From Georgenia ruanii (GTDB taxonomy: Bacteria > Actinomycetota > Actinomycetes > Actinomycetales > Actinomycetaceae), in the NCBI RefSeq assembly GCF_009193175.1, contig NZ_VUKE01000024.1, positions 1-58,745 of the forward strand: 58,745 nt of DNA. Direction: 5' to 3'. The notes under the pieces were generated by a model. It did no database searches. It was given only the letters and a program-made list of their open reading frames with translations, and was not told the origin of the DNA. This document shows, one piece after another, positions 27,665 to 36,816 of this stretch (positions within the stretch are counted from its first letter, which is position 1; each line of letters begins with the position of its first letter). Position numbers and translations under genes: made by a program.

Positions 27665-28794
27665 TGCGTACTGCGTTCACCGAGCTGGTGGGGGTCGAGC
27701 ACCCGCTCGTCGGCTTCAACCGCTCGCCCGCCGTCGTCGTCGAGGTCTCCCGCGCGGGCGCGCTGGGCGTCCTCGGCGCGACCATGTACACCACCGAGCA
27801 GCTCGACGCCCGGCTCACCTGGATGGACCAGCGCCTCAAGGGACGGCCCTACGGGGTCGACCTGCTCGTCCCGGGCTCCGTGGGCGCCGGCGACGCGGGT
27901 GACGTGCCACCGAAGCACCGAGACTTCGTGGAGCGCCTGCTCGCCGCCTACGGCATCCCGCCGCTGCCGGCCGACGCCCACCTGGACCGCACCGGGCGGA
28001 TCGACCTCAGCCTGGAGACCAACACCGACGCCCGCGTGGTCCACGAGCTGCTGGAGGTGACGTTCGAGCACCGGGTCGCCCTGGTCGCCAGCGCGCTCGG
28101 CACGCCGCCGCCGGAGATGGTCGCGCGGGCCAGGGCGGCCGGCGTGCCGGTGGCGGCGCTGGTGGGCACCGGGGAGCACGCGCGACGCCAGCTGAGCGCC
28201 GGCGTCGACGTCCTTGTCGCGCAGGGCACCGAGGGCGGCGGTCACACCGGGAGCGTCGCCACCATGGTGCTGACGCCGGAGGTAGTCGACCTCGCCGGGG
28301 ACGTCCCGGTGCTCGCCGCGGGCGGCATCGCGACCGGCCGCCAGCTCGCCGCGGCCCTCGCGCTGGGCGCGGCCGGCGCGTGGACCGGCTCCGTGTGGCT
28401 CTCCAGCCTCGAGGACCCGGCGGCCGGCGTCATCAAGGACAAGCTGCTGGCCGCCCGCAGCACCGACACGGTCGTCTCCCCGACGCGGACGGGCAAGCCC
28501 GCGCGGCAGCTGCGCAGCGCGTGGCTGGACGCATGGGGCCGGCCCGGGGCGCCGTCGCCGCTGCCGATGCCGTGGCAGTCCACGCTCGTGCGCGAGGCGT
28601 GGGAGCGCATCGACCTCGCGGCGGAGGCGGGCGACGAGCGCGCCCGCGAGCTCGAGTCGTTCTTCGTCGGGCAGGTCGTCGGGACCTTCACTCGGCTGCG
28701 CCCGGCGGGGGAGATCGTGCGCGACATCGTGGCCGGCTGCGAGCGGCGGCTGCGCGAGCTGAGGGAGCTCGCCGCGCGCGACCTGGCGGGCTGA
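27664..28794 (+). CDS. Nitronate monooxygenase / 2-nitropropane dioxygenase-like flavoprotein
   Basis: The 376-residue TIM-barrel protein has the NMO pattern: VGFNRSPAVVVEVSRAGALGVLGATMYT, then VDVLVAQGTEGGGHTG (phosphate/FMN loop and catalytic-region His), VPVLAAGGIATGRQLAAALALGAAGAWTGSVWL, and the C-terminal RTGKPARQLRSAW segment. It is complete, unlike the frameshifted relative at 642-1585. Its start overlaps the biotin carboxylase stop, so it is the last gene of the carboxylase operon. In this setting the true substrate may be an enoyl-CoA or related compound rather than a nitronate. Confidence 0.88.
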
Positions 28795-28901
28795 CGGATT
28801 GCCCGGCGTCGAAGACCGCCGCCGCGACGGCCGCGACGATACGGTTCCCTGGAGCGGTTCCCCGAGAGCACGACCGCGGCAGCGACCAAGGAGGGTTCAC
28901 C

Positions 28902-29066
28902 ATGTGGTCCTGGATCGCAGGGATCGCCCTCCTCGTCCTCGCCGTCGTCGGGCTGTGGGCCGGCAAGCCTGGCAATCGTCGCGGCGGCGATCCTCAGCCG
29001 CCCGAGGTCCCGCCAGACCCGCGCCCCTTCTACTTCGGCAGCGGGAGCAATACCGGCCCCTTTTAG
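28902..29066 (+). CDS. Small single-pass membrane protein
   Basis: The 54-residue product is MWSWIAGIALLVLAVVGLWAG followed by a Pro-rich, charged tail ending SNTGPF. One N-terminal helix spans about residues 4-20. AAGGAGGG lies eight to twelve bases before the ATG, good evidence that the frame is translated. No family is recognised. It stands between the carboxylase operon and a lipoprotein gene. Confidence 0.65.
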   Translation: MWSWIAGIALLVLAVVGLWAGKPGNRRGGDPQPPEVPPDPRPFYFGSGSNTGPF

Positions 29067-29120
29067 ACGATTTAGTCCAATTCACCGGTCCCGGGCCGGG
29101 AGGGCCGGTACCTTCCGGGC

Positions 29121-29573
29121 ATGAGAGTCCTGCCGAAGGCCGCTGCGGTCGTTGCCGGCGTGCTGCTCATGACCGGATGCGGCGCCTCCCAAGCCACCGC
29201 GCCGCCCCAGCTCGCAGCCTTCGACCAGCCCGCCACCGCCGAGGACGCACTACCCGACGGGCGGGATTTCGAGGAGTTCGCCTCGTTCCGCCGCATCGGA
29301 GAGGTCGACGGCGCACTGGTATACGCCGCGCAAGGGCCCGTCGAGCATCCCTGGTGCATCGTCGTTGTCGTCGATGGCCCCACCGAGGACGACGCCGTCG
29401 CGGGCGGGAGCTGTGCCGACGACGCGGTGTTCGCCCGGCGGGGCGTCTCTGTCGAGGTCGGCGGGCTCGGCCAGCACCGCACCGCGACGCTCCTGCCGGA
29501 CGACTTCACCGGGCAGCTCGAGGACGGGTGGGAAGTCGTGGGCCCGAACCTCGGCGCCCCTACTGGGGCATAG
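29121..29573 (+). CDS. Putative lipoprotein of unknown function
   Basis: The 150-residue product starts with a type II signal peptide: basic MRVLPK, hydrophobic AAAVVAGVLL, and lipobox LMTGC with Cys at about residue 20. The mature part is acidic, with two further Cys residues (HPWCIVVVVDG and GGSCADDAVF) that may form a disulfide outside the membrane. I recognise no domain. The gene ends directly against an HNH remnant, but its own C-terminus (VVGPNLGAPTGA) looks natural. Confidence 0.72.
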   Translation: MRVLPKAAAVVAGVLLMTGCGASQATAPPQLAAFDQPATAEDALPDGRDFEEFASFRRIGEVDGALVYAAQGPVEHPWCIVVVVDGPTEDDAVAGGSCADDAVFARRGVSVEVGGLGQHRTATLLPDDFTGQLEDGWEVVGPNLGAPTGA

Positions 29574-29746
29574 CCGTGTCGGGCACAACCTGCGCGGGGC
29601 CTGCGAGGCCTGCAACTACGCCAGGCAGGCCCCCGGCTGGTCCGCCCGCACCCCCAGGCCGACACGCCGACACGCCACCAGGTGCCCGCGCCACCGACAG
29701 CGCCCTCGAACACCGCATGCGAGCCGACTTCGTCTGGACCGCCTGA
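29574..29746 (+). pseudogene. C-terminal remnant of a DUF222/HNH endonuclease-type protein
   Basis: GHNLRGACEACNYARQAPGW in one frame is the zinc-Cys and QAPGW end of the HNH domain found in actinobacterial DUF222 (13E12-repeat) proteins. The expected continuation, a TPTGHxYxSxAPP-like segment, appears in another frame as TPTRHQVPAPPTAP. A third stretch, ALEHRMRADFVWTA, ends at a stop at 29744-29746. The N-terminal domain and the first HNH half are missing. Repeat-type DUF222 genes are multicopy and decay often in actinobacteria. Confidence 0.68.
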
Positions 29747-29772
29747 ACCGCAGCGCCGCGGCGGTACAGGCC

Positions 29773-30807
29773 CTACGCGAGCATCTCCTGCACCAGCGGC
29801 GCCACACGCGTCCCGTAGAGCTCGATGCTCTTCATGAGCCTCTCGTGGGGCAGGGTGCCCAGGGAGTACTTGAGGTCGAAGCGCGAGAGCCCGAGCGTCC
29901 GGGCGGCCCGGGCGATCTTGGTCGCCACCGTCTCCGGTGAGCCCACGAAGAGGGCGCCATCGGGGCCGAGCTCGTGCTCGAAGCGGTCCACGGTCATCGG
30001 CGGCCAGCCCCGCTCGCGGCCAATGCGCTCCTGCATGGCCCGGTAGTGCGGGAACATCTCCTCGCGCGCCTCAGCGTCGGTTGCCGCGACGTAGCCGGGG
30101 GAGTGGGCGCCCACGGGTTGGTCGGCCCGCTCGAGCTGGGACAGCGCACGGTGATAGAGGTCGACGAGCGGCGTGAACCGTGCCGGCTCCCCGCCGATGA
30201 TGGCGAGCATGAGCGGTAGGCCGTAGCGCGCGGCGCGCACGACCGACTGTGGGCTGCCGCCCACGCCCACCCAGGTGGTGAGGCGGCCGGCGTCGGTGAA
30301 CGGATAGACCTTCTGGTGGTCCAGCCCGGCGCGCGTGGTGCCCGACCAGGTCACCGGCCCCTCCGTCAGCAGCCGGCCGAACAGGTCGAGCTTCTCCTCG
30401 AAGAGCACCTCGTAGTCCTGCAGGTCGAGGCCGAAGAGCGGGAAGGACTCGACGAAGGAGCCGCGACCGAGGATCACCTCCGCGCGCCCGGAGGAGACGG
30501 CGTCGAGCGTGGCGAAGCGCTGGAAGACCCGCACCGGGTCGTCGGAGCTGAGGACGGTGACGGCGGAGCCGAGGTGGATCCGGCGGGTCTGACCGGCGAT
30601 GGCCGCCAGCACGACCTCGGGCGCAGAGACGGCGAAGTCCGGCCGGTGGTGCTCGCCGACGCCGAAGAAGCTCAGGCCGACCTCCTCGGCGAGCACCGCC
30701 TCGGCGACGACGTTGCGGATGACTTGCGGGTGGGACAGCGGGACGCCGTCGGCGCCGACGGTGACGTCGCCGAAGGTGTCCAGACCGAGCTGAAGCTGGG
30801 GTGCCAC
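29773..30807 (-). CDS. LLM-class flavin-dependent oxidoreductase
   Basis: The 344-residue product has the bacterial-luciferase fold: VVAEAVLAEEVGLSFFGVGEHHRPDFAVSAPEVVLAAIAGQT, IHLGSAVTVLSSDDPVRVFQRFATLDAVSSGRAEVILGRGSF and VGVGGSPQSVVRAARYGLPLM. The GEHHRPDF motif is that of the FMN-type LLM enzymes, unlike the F420-type member at 1711. A GTG at 30807 follows GGAAGAGAGGG. It diverges from the PNPOx-like gene with 161 bases between them. The substrate is unknown. Confidence 0.88.
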   Translation of the reverse strand: MAPQLQLGLDTFGDVTVGADGVPLSHPQVIRNVVAEAVLAEEVGLSFFGVGEHHRPDFAVSAPEVVLAAIAGQTRRIHLGSAVTVLSSDDPVRVFQRFATLDAVSSGRAEVILGRGSFVESFPLFGLDLQDYEVLFEEKLDLFGRLLTEGPVTWSGTTRAGLDHQKVYPFTDAGRLTTWVGVGGSPQSVVRAARYGLPLMLAIIGGEPARFTPLVDLYHRALSQLERADQPVGAHSPGYVAATDAEAREEMFPHYRAMQERIGRERGWPPMTVDRFEHELGPDGALFVGSPETVATKIARAARTLGLSRFDLKYSLGTLPHERLMKSIELYGTRVAPLVQEMLA

Positions 30808-30968
30808 GGGGCCCTCTCTTCCATGCAGACGTATCGACCGATGAACCCGCGCGCTGCCGGTGGTATTCCGGCCGGTTGCCGCGGCCCTCGCGTGCCGCCA
30901 TGGTGGGCCGTGGCAACGCCCGCTGGATGGCCCGACGCCCGGGGCCGACCTGGGCGAGAAGGAGCGTC

Positions 30969-31568
30969 ATGAGCAATCCCTTCGGCACAGACGTCGACCC
31001 CGACGCGGCCCCCGACCCGATGACCCTCGCGCGCGCGTGGGTCGGCGAACCGGATCGGCCTCTCGTGATGTCGCTGACCACCGTGACCGAGGACGGCGCC
31101 CCGGACGCCCGGCACGTCCACCTCTTCGCGATCGGGACCGAGGCGATCCGGTTCCACACCGACGCCCGCTCGCGCAAGGCTGTCCACCTGCAGGTCGACC
31201 CGCGGGTCGCGCTGGCGATCTTCTGGCCCGAGCCCCTGCGGCAGCTGGTCGTCGCCGGCCGCGCCGCCCCGGTCCCGGCGGCCACCCTCGACGATGACTT
31301 CGGCCGGCTCTCCCGCTACCTCCAGGTCCTCTCCTGGGTCAATGACGACGCGCTCGCCGCCCGGCCGGCGGGGGAGCGCCGCGAGGTCCTCGCCGCTTTC
31401 GAGGCGGCCCACCCCGGACCGCTCGCCCGGCCGGAGTGGTGGGTCGGTTACGCGGTGCGTCCGCACCGACTGAGCTTCTGGCGCGGCGACGACACCGGGC
31501 CGAGCAACCGCTTGGAGTACGTCCGTAACCCGGACGGCACGTGGCGCGCCACCCGCCTCGCCGGGTAG
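30969..31568 (+). CDS. Pyridoxamine 5'-phosphate oxidase-like flavoprotein
   Basis: The 199-residue split-barrel protein has MSLTTVTEDGAPDARHVHLF, FHTDARSRKAVHLQVDPRVALAIFWPE and the C-terminal RLSFWRGDD and RNPDGTWRATRL segments, equivalent to the substrate/FMN-binding ends of PdxH. The C-terminal part is nearer to true PNP oxidases than to the general FMN-binding families, yet the usual RVxRL-type motif is only partly present, so it may act on another substrate or cofactor. The ATG at 30969 follows AAGGAG. It is monocistronic by spacing. Confidence 0.8.
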   Translation: MSNPFGTDVDPDAAPDPMTLARAWVGEPDRPLVMSLTTVTEDGAPDARHVHLFAIGTEAIRFHTDARSRKAVHLQVDPRVALAIFWPEPLRQLVVAGRAAPVPAATLDDDFGRLSRYLQVLSWVNDDALAARPAGERREVLAAFEAAHPGPLARPEWWVGYAVRPHRLSFWRGDDTGPSNRLEYVRNPDGTWRATRLAG

Positions 31569-31694
31569 CGGCTTCGGCGGCGCCGCCGGTCGGACATGTC
31601 ACGCATTCGGGGAGGTTCCGGCGGGCAATGGTGGTCGGTTACTCTGGGCTGGCCTTAGTTGAAGAGGCAACGAAGGTCGTCCCCGAGGAGCCCC

Positions 31695-32339
31695 GTGAGC
31701 AATCGCAAGCAGCAGGTCCAGGAGCGCGCCGCCCGAGTCGCCGCCATGCGCGCCGAGCAGGAGCGCAAGGACCGGCGGCGCAAGTGGCTCATCTACGGCA
31801 CCTCAGGCGCCGTCGCGCTGGCCCTGATCGGCGCGGTCACCGTCCCGCTTGTCAACCACTCCCGAGAGCAGGCGGCCATCGAGGCCGCCGCCAACGCGCC
31901 CATCAAGGGTGTCGAGGAGTTCTCCGACCTCGGACGCGACCACGTGGAGGGCACGGTGGACTACGCCACCACCCCGCCGGTGGGCGGCGACCACAACGCG
32001 GTCTGGCAGAACTGCGGCGTCTACGACACCCCGGTGACCAACGAGCACGCCGTCCACTCGCTCGAGCACGGCGCCGTCTGGATCACCTACAACCCCGACC
32101 TGCCCGCCGACCAGCTGGCCGCGCTGCGCGACGCGGTCCGTGGCGACAACTACGCCCTTCTCAGCCCGTACGAGGGCCTGGACTCGCCGATCGTCATGAG
32201 CGCCTGGGGCTACCAGCTCAAGCTCGACGACGCCGCCGACGAGCGCATCCCCGTATTCCTTCAGCGCTACCTCCAGGGCGAGCAGACCCCCGAGCCCGGC
32301 GCGGCCTGCACCGGGGGCGTCGGCACGCCGGTCGCCTGA
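31695..32339 (+). CDS. DUF3105 membrane-anchored protein
   Basis: The 214-residue protein has a highly charged cytoplasmic N-terminus (QERAARVAAMRAEQERKDRRRK), one transmembrane helix (about residues 35-56) and an external DUF3105 domain: HVEGTVDYATTPPVGGDHNAVWQNCGVYD, HAVHSLEHGAVWITYNPDL. Its conserved His/Cys-rich pattern suggests metal binding, but the function is unproven. The GTG at 31695 follows GAGGAG. The stop overlaps the DUF305 start by one base (TGATG), so the two are made together. Confidence 0.86.
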   Translation: MSNRKQQVQERAARVAAMRAEQERKDRRRKWLIYGTSGAVALALIGAVTVPLVNHSREQAAIEAAANAPIKGVEEFSDLGRDHVEGTVDYATTPPVGGDHNAVWQNCGVYDTPVTNEHAVHSLEHGAVWITYNPDLPADQLAALRDAVRGDNYALLSPYEGLDSPIVMSAWGYQLKLDDAADERIPVFLQRYLQGEQTPEPGAACTGGVGTPVA

Positions 32340-33103
32340 TGTCGCGCGAGAGCCGGCCCGTGCGTGAGCACAGCCCTGCCGCGGGGGCCGACGACGGCGA
32401 CACGACCGTCGGGGACGATGGCGCCACCGCGGTGGCCGGGCCCGCCGACGACGACGCCGCGACCCCGACCGCGGGAACCCGCCGCGGGATGACCGTGGCC
32501 GCCGTCGTGCTCCTCCTCGCCCTCGCCGCGGTGATCGGACTCATCGCCGGCTCCCGGCTGGCCGCGGGGCCGCAGCACCCGTCGACGGCATCGGTGGACG
32601 CCGGCTTCGCCCGGGACATGGGCACCCACCACGCCCAGGCGGTGGAGATGTCGACGATCGTGCGCGAGCGCACCGAGGACCCCGAGACCCGCAGCCTCGC
32701 GCTCGACATCGCGCTGACGCAGCAGCACCAGCTCGGGCAGATGTACGGCTGGCTGGAGCTGTGGGACCTGCCGCAGCGCTCCTCCGAGCCCACCATGGCG
32801 TGGATGAGCGATCACACGAGCCACGCGATGCCGCCGGCGGCACCCGGCCTCATGCCGGGCATGGCCACTCGCGCCCAGATCAACCAGCTCTCCGCCGCGC
32901 AGGGACGCGACGCCGAGCGCATCTTCCTGCAGCTGATGATTCCCCACCACGAGGCGGGGGTGGAGATGGCCGAGTACGCCGCCAACGAGGCCGAAGAGCC
33001 GGCGGTGCGCCATCTCGCCACCACGATCGTCCAGGCGCAGACCTCGGAGCTGACCGTGCTGCGGGACATGCTCGCCAAGCGCGGCGGCCCGCTCAAGCCC
33101 TAG
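32339..33103 (+). CDS. DUF305 membrane-anchored protein
   Basis: The 254-residue product has an acidic N-terminus, a transmembrane helix (about residues 50-75, MTVAAVVLLLALAAVIGLIAG), then the ferritin-like DUF305 domain in two halves: FARDMGTHHAQAVEMSTIV and FLQLMIPHHEAGVEMAEYA. The paired His and Met-rich segment (MAWMSDHTSHAM, GLMPGMAT) are compatible with copper binding, a role proposed for this family. Together with DUF3105, commonly found next to it in actinobacteria, it may protect the cell envelope from copper; this is inference. Confidence 0.88.
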   Translation: MSRESRPVREHSPAAGADDGDTTVGDDGATAVAGPADDDAATPTAGTRRGMTVAAVVLLLALAAVIGLIAGSRLAAGPQHPSTASVDAGFARDMGTHHAQAVEMSTIVRERTEDPETRSLALDIALTQQHQLGQMYGWLELWDLPQRSSEPTMAWMSDHTSHAMPPAAPGLMPGMATRAQINQLSAAQGRDAERIFLQLMIPHHEAGVEMAEYAANEAEEPAVRHLATTIVQAQTSELTVLRDMLAKRGGPLKP

Positions 33104-33186
33104 CCGCTCGACTTTCGCCCGCTCCGCCCCCACCCCTTCTCCCCGTCGCCGCCGACGAGGACAATCCGTGGTGGCGAGGAGGGGTC

Positions 33187-34776
33187 ATGCGCCTGAGGAG
33201 CTCAGCGACGGAGACGAGGCCGACGCCGCCGCGCACCGCCCTGGTCGCCGCCCTCCTCGGGGTGGCGGTCACCGCCGGGGCGGTGGCCCTGGCGGAGGTG
33301 CTCACGCGCGTGGGCGGGACCGGTCCGGGGCCGGTGGCCGCCGTCGCCGGGGTTTTCATCGACAACACGCCGCTGTGGCTCAAGGAGCTCGCGATCGGCT
33401 GGTTCGGCACCCACGACAAGCTCGCGCTCGGCGTGGGGATCGGCGTGGTCATGCTGCTGCTCGCGGTGGCCGCCGGTCTCGAGGAGCGCCGACGGCGCTA
33501 CTCGGGCGGCGCCGTCGTCGTGGTGCTCGGTCTGGTCGCCGCCCTCGCCACGGTCACCCGACCCGACGGCGGCTGGGTCGCGGCGTGGCCCGTGCTCGTC
33601 AGCGCGGTCGCCGGGGCGCTCGTGCTCGTGGCGGTGGTCAACCCGACGCCGGGCGCCGCCGCGCGACCGGCGGAGGGGGCGCCGTCCGAGGCGGACGCGC
33701 CGCCCACCGGACCGGGGCGGCGCCAGCTGCTGCGGGGCGCGGGCCTGCTCGTGGGGGCGGCCGTGGTCGGCGCCGGCGTGTCCCGCCGGGTCGGGCGGGC
33801 GCCCGCCGCGGCGCCGATCGCGCTGCCGCCGCCGGCCACCCCGGCGCCGGCCACCCCGTCCCCGGCGACCGTCGGCGCCGACTTCGGGGTGCCGGGCCTG
33901 GCGCCCTATCGCACCCCCAACGCCGACTTCTACCGGATCGACACCGCCTTCGTCGTCCCCCGCGTGGACGCCGCGAGCTGGCAGCTGCGCGTGCACGGGC
34001 TGGTGGACCGGGAGGTCCGCCTCAAGCTCGTGGACCTCCTGGCCGCGCCGCTGACCCAGGCGTGGGTGACCCTGTGCTGCGTCTCCAACGAGGTGGGCGG
34101 GGACCTGGTGGGCAACGCCGAGTGGCTGGGCCTGCCGGTGCGCGACGTCCTCGCCCAGGCCGGCCCGCGGCCGGGGGCGGACATGGTGCTCTCGCGCTCG
34201 GTCGACGGCTTCACCGCCTCCACCCCGTTGGAGGTGCTGACCGACGGGCGCAACGCGCTGCTCGCCGTCGCCATGAACGGCAGCCCGCTGCCGCCCGAGC
34301 ACGGCTACCCGGTGCGGATGGTGGTGCCCGGGCTGTACGGCTACGTCTCGGCGACGAAGTGGGTCAGTGAGCTCGAGGTGACCCGGTTCGCGGACGCGGC
34401 GGCGTACTGGACCCAGCGTGGCTGGGCGCCGCGGGGGCCGGTGAAGCTCTCGTCCCGCATCGACGTCCCGCGGGCCGGCCGGCAGCTGCCCGCCGGGCCG
34501 GTGACCGTGGCCGGGGTGGCGTGGGCGCAGCACACGGGGATCGCCGCCGTGGAGGTGCGGGTCGACGGCGGCGCCTGGCAGCCCGCCGAGCTCGCCGCCG
34601 ACGTCAGCATCGACACCTGGCGCCAGTGGCGCTACCCGTGGACGGCCACGCCCGGCGCCCACACCCTGGAGGTGCGGGCGACCGACCGCAACGGCCAGGT
34701 CCAGACCGGCCGCCGGACCGATCCGGTGCCCGACGGTGCCACGGGCTGGCATCGCGTGGACGTCCGGGTCGCGTAG
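33187..34776 (+). CDS. Membrane-anchored sulfite-oxidase-family molybdopterin oxidoreductase
   Basis: The 529-residue protein has three to four N-terminal transmembrane helices (about 17-38, 78-96, 105-121, 130-152), then a Tat-like RRQLLRGAGLLVGAA stretch (about 178-192) with another helix. The catalytic domain contains PNADFYRIDTAFVVPRVD and the Moco-ligand Cys in TLCCVSNEVGGD (about C298), and a C-terminal Ig-like dimer domain (VTVAGVAWAQHTGIAAVEVRVDGGAW) follows. It would reduce or oxidise an oxo-substrate on the outer face of the membrane. The ATG at 33187 follows GAGGAGGGG. It lies downstream of the DUF305 gene by 83 bases. Confidence 0.9.
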   Translation: MRLRSSATETRPTPPRTALVAALLGVAVTAGAVALAEVLTRVGGTGPGPVAAVAGVFIDNTPLWLKELAIGWFGTHDKLALGVGIGVVMLLLAVAAGLEERRRRYSGGAVVVVLGLVAALATVTRPDGGWVAAWPVLVSAVAGALVLVAVVNPTPGAAARPAEGAPSEADAPPTGPGRRQLLRGAGLLVGAAVVGAGVSRRVGRAPAAAPIALPPPATPAPATPSPATVGADFGVPGLAPYRTPNADFYRIDTAFVVPRVDAASWQLRVHGLVDREVRLKLVDLLAAPLTQAWVTLCCVSNEVGGDLVGNAEWLGLPVRDVLAQAGPRPGADMVLSRSVDGFTASTPLEVLTDGRNALLAVAMNGSPLPPEHGYPVRMVVPGLYGYVSATKWVSELEVTRFADAAAYWTQRGWAPRGPVKLSSRIDVPRAGRQLPAGPVTVAGVAWAQHTGIAAVEVRVDGGAWQPAELAADVSIDTWRQWRYPWTATPGAHTLEVRATDRNGQVQTGRRTDPVPDGATGWHRVDVRVA

Positions 34777-34832
34777 CGCCGGTCAGCCGTGGGTCGTGCC
34801 CGAGCCGAGCGCGCAGGCGCTCCTGCCAGACA

Positions 34833-35642
34833 TCAACGGCTCGTGGAGCGCTGGTACTGCCAGGTCGCCAGGGGGACGAAGACGAGGAGGATCACCCCCG
34901 CCCACAGCACGGTGTAGAGCACGGGGTTCGCCAGCGCCCACGACGCCGGCGGCGCCGTGCCGGTGGGGTCGGGATTGCCGAACAGGTCGCGCGCGGCCTG
35001 GGTGACCGCGGAGACGGGATTCCACGCGGCGAAGGCCCGCAAGGGCCCGGGCAGCGTCTCGAGCGGCACGAAGGTGTTGGCGATGAACGTCAGCGGGAAG
35101 ATGACGACGAACGCGGCGTTGTTGACGACCTCGGGCGTGGGCACGAGCATGCCGATCCAGGCCATGATCCACGAGATCGCGTAGGCGAAGAGCAGCAGCA
35201 GCACGACGGCGAGCAGCGCCTCGGGCACCGACGTGCGGATCCGCCAGCCCACCACCAGCCCGGTCACACCCATCACGACGAGGACGAGGACGTTGTTGAC
35301 GACGTCGGACAGGGTGCGGCCGACGAGCACCGCCGAGGAGCTCATCGGCAGGGACCGGAACCGGTCGATGATGCCCTTCTTGACGTCCTCGGCCAGCCCC
35401 GCCCCGGTGATGGTGGCGCCGAAGACCACCGTCTGCGCGAAGATCCCCGCGATGAGGAACTCCCGGTAGGCGGCCCCGCCGGCCTCGCGGCCGATCGCCC
35501 CGCCGAAGACGTACGCGAAGAGCAGCACGAACATGATGGGCTGGATGGTGGTGAACACCAGCAGGTCCGGCACGCGCTTGATCTTGATGAGGTTGCGCCG
35601 GGCGACGACGCTGCCGTCGTGGACGGCGGTGCGCAGGCTCAT
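34833..35642 (-). CDS. ABC-2 type permease (DrrB-like)
   Basis: The 269-residue membrane protein has six hydrophobic segments and the DrrB-family motifs VARRNLIKIKRVPDLLVFTTIQPIMF at the N-terminus, AGLAEDVKKGIIDRFRSLPM in the cytoplasmic loop and WNPVSAVTQAARDLFGNP near the end. Relatives export antibiotics such as daunorubicin. The start overlaps the ATPase stop by four bases (ATGA), so it is the second gene of a two-gene exporter. The substrate is unknown; no biosynthetic cluster lies next to it. Confidence 0.9.
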   Translation of the reverse strand: MSLRTAVHDGSVVARRNLIKIKRVPDLLVFTTIQPIMFVLLFAYVFGGAIGREAGGAAYREFLIAGIFAQTVVFGATITGAGLAEDVKKGIIDRFRSLPMSSSAVLVGRTLSDVVNNVLVLVVMGVTGLVVGWRIRTSVPEALLAVVLLLLFAYAISWIMAWIGMLVPTPEVVNNAAFVVIFPLTFIANTFVPLETLPGPLRAFAAWNPVSAVTQAARDLFGNPDPTGTAPPASWALANPVLYTVLWAGVILLVFVPLATWQYQRSTSR

Positions 35643-36628
35643 CGCACCCCCTCGGTCGCGGGGAGGAGATCCTCGCCCTGGGGAACGTCGTCGGCGGTAT
35701 GGCCGGTGAGGGTCAGGAAGACGTCGTCGAGCGTGGGACGTCGGATGCCGATGTCGTCCACGGCGATCCCGGCGTCGTCGAGCCGGTGCAGCGCCTCGAC
35801 CAGCGCGCCGGTGCCCCCGGTGGTGGGCACGGCCAGCAGCCGGACCTTGACGTCGGTGCTCGGCGCGCCCACCGCCAGCGTCGCCAGCAGGTCGCGCGCG
35901 GCGGGCAGGGCGGCGGCGTCGCTGACGACCACCTCGAGCCGTTCGCCGCCCACCTGGGCCTTGAGCTGGTCGCTGGTGCCGCGGGCGATGACGCGGCCGC
36001 GGTCGATGACGACGATCTCGTCGGCGAGCTGGTCCGCCTCGTCCAGGTACTGGGTGGTCAGCAGGACGCTGGTGCCCCCGGTGACGAGGGTCTGGATGAC
36101 CTCCCACATGTCCAGCCGCGAGCGCGGGTCCAGGCCGGTGGTCGGCTCATCGAGGAAGAGCACCGGCGGGTCCGCCACCAGGGCCCCGGCCAGGTCCAGC
36201 CGGCGGCGCATGCCCCCGGAGTAGGTGCGGGCCGGCCGGTCGGCGGCGTCCTCGAGCCGGAACTGCGCGAGCAGCTCGCGTGCCCGCTGCCGGCTTCGGC
36301 GCCGCGGCAGGTGGTAGAGCTGGCCGATCATGTCGAGGTTCTCGAACCCGGTGAGGTACTCGTCCACCGCCGCGTACTGCCCGGAGACGCCGATGCGCTC
36401 GCGCACCGTCGCCGGTTCGGCGAGCACGTCGGCGCCGGCCACGGTGGCCCGGCCGGCGTCCGGGCGCAGCAGCGTGGTGAGGATCCGGATGCACGTGGTC
36501 TTGCCCGCCCCGTTGGGCCCGAGCAGGCCGAGCACCGTGCCGGTCGGCACGGTGAGGTCGACGGCGTCGAGCGCGAGGACGTCGCCGTACCGCTTGGTCA
36601 GCCCGACGGCTTCGATGGCGTGGGTCAT
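35639..36628 (-). CDS. ABC transporter ATP-binding protein (DrrA-like)
   Basis: The 329-residue ATPase has Walker A GPNGAGKT (about residues 38-45), Q-loop SGQYAAVDEYLTG, signature YSGGMRRR, Walker B PVLFLDEP and the switch His replaced by Gln (LLTTQYLDEADQLAD), a replacement usual in the DrrA group. A C-terminal extension ends near RPTLDDVFLTLTGHTAD. The ATG at 36628 is chosen; a longer start would be encoded by the tandem 12-mers at 36674-36709. It pairs with the permease gene just downstream. Confidence 0.91.
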   Translation of the reverse strand: MTHAIEAVGLTKRYGDVLALDAVDLTVPTGTVLGLLGPNGAGKTTCIRILTTLLRPDAGRATVAGADVLAEPATVRERIGVSGQYAAVDEYLTGFENLDMIGQLYHLPRRRSRQRARELLAQFRLEDAADRPARTYSGGMRRRLDLAGALVADPPVLFLDEPTTGLDPRSRLDMWEVIQTLVTGGTSVLLTTQYLDEADQLADEIVVIDRGRVIARGTSDQLKAQVGGERLEVVVSDAAALPAARDLLATLAVGAPSTDVKVRLLAVPTTGGTGALVEALHRLDDAGIAVDDIGIRRPTLDDVFLTLTGHTADDVPQGEDLLPATEGVR

Positions 36629-36673
36629 GGCAGGAACGCTACCGGGGGCCACCGACACCGCCCAGGGATTAGC

Positions 36674-36709
36674 CCGGCCCGGTGCCCGGCCCGGTGCCCG
36701 GCCCGGTGC
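36674..36709. repeat. Three tandem copies of a 12-bp unit
   Basis: CCGGCCCGGTGC is repeated exactly three times, with a partial fourth, in the divergent space between the DrrA-like gene and idi. It is probably slippage-prone DNA, without evidence for a regulatory role. Confidence 0.7.
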
Positions 36710-36816
36710 CCGCCGCCCGGGCACAGCGCCCGCCCGGCCGCGCCGGTCCCGCAGGGTGCCCGGGGCGCCCGATAGGCTCGGGCGACCGGCGCCTACCGAG
36801 GAAGGACACGGCCCCC

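Noticed and set aside
36674-36709. Tandem repeats considered as a CRISPR or iteron array
   Set aside because: Units are 12 bp, directly abutting, without spacers; simple slippage repeats are sufficient.
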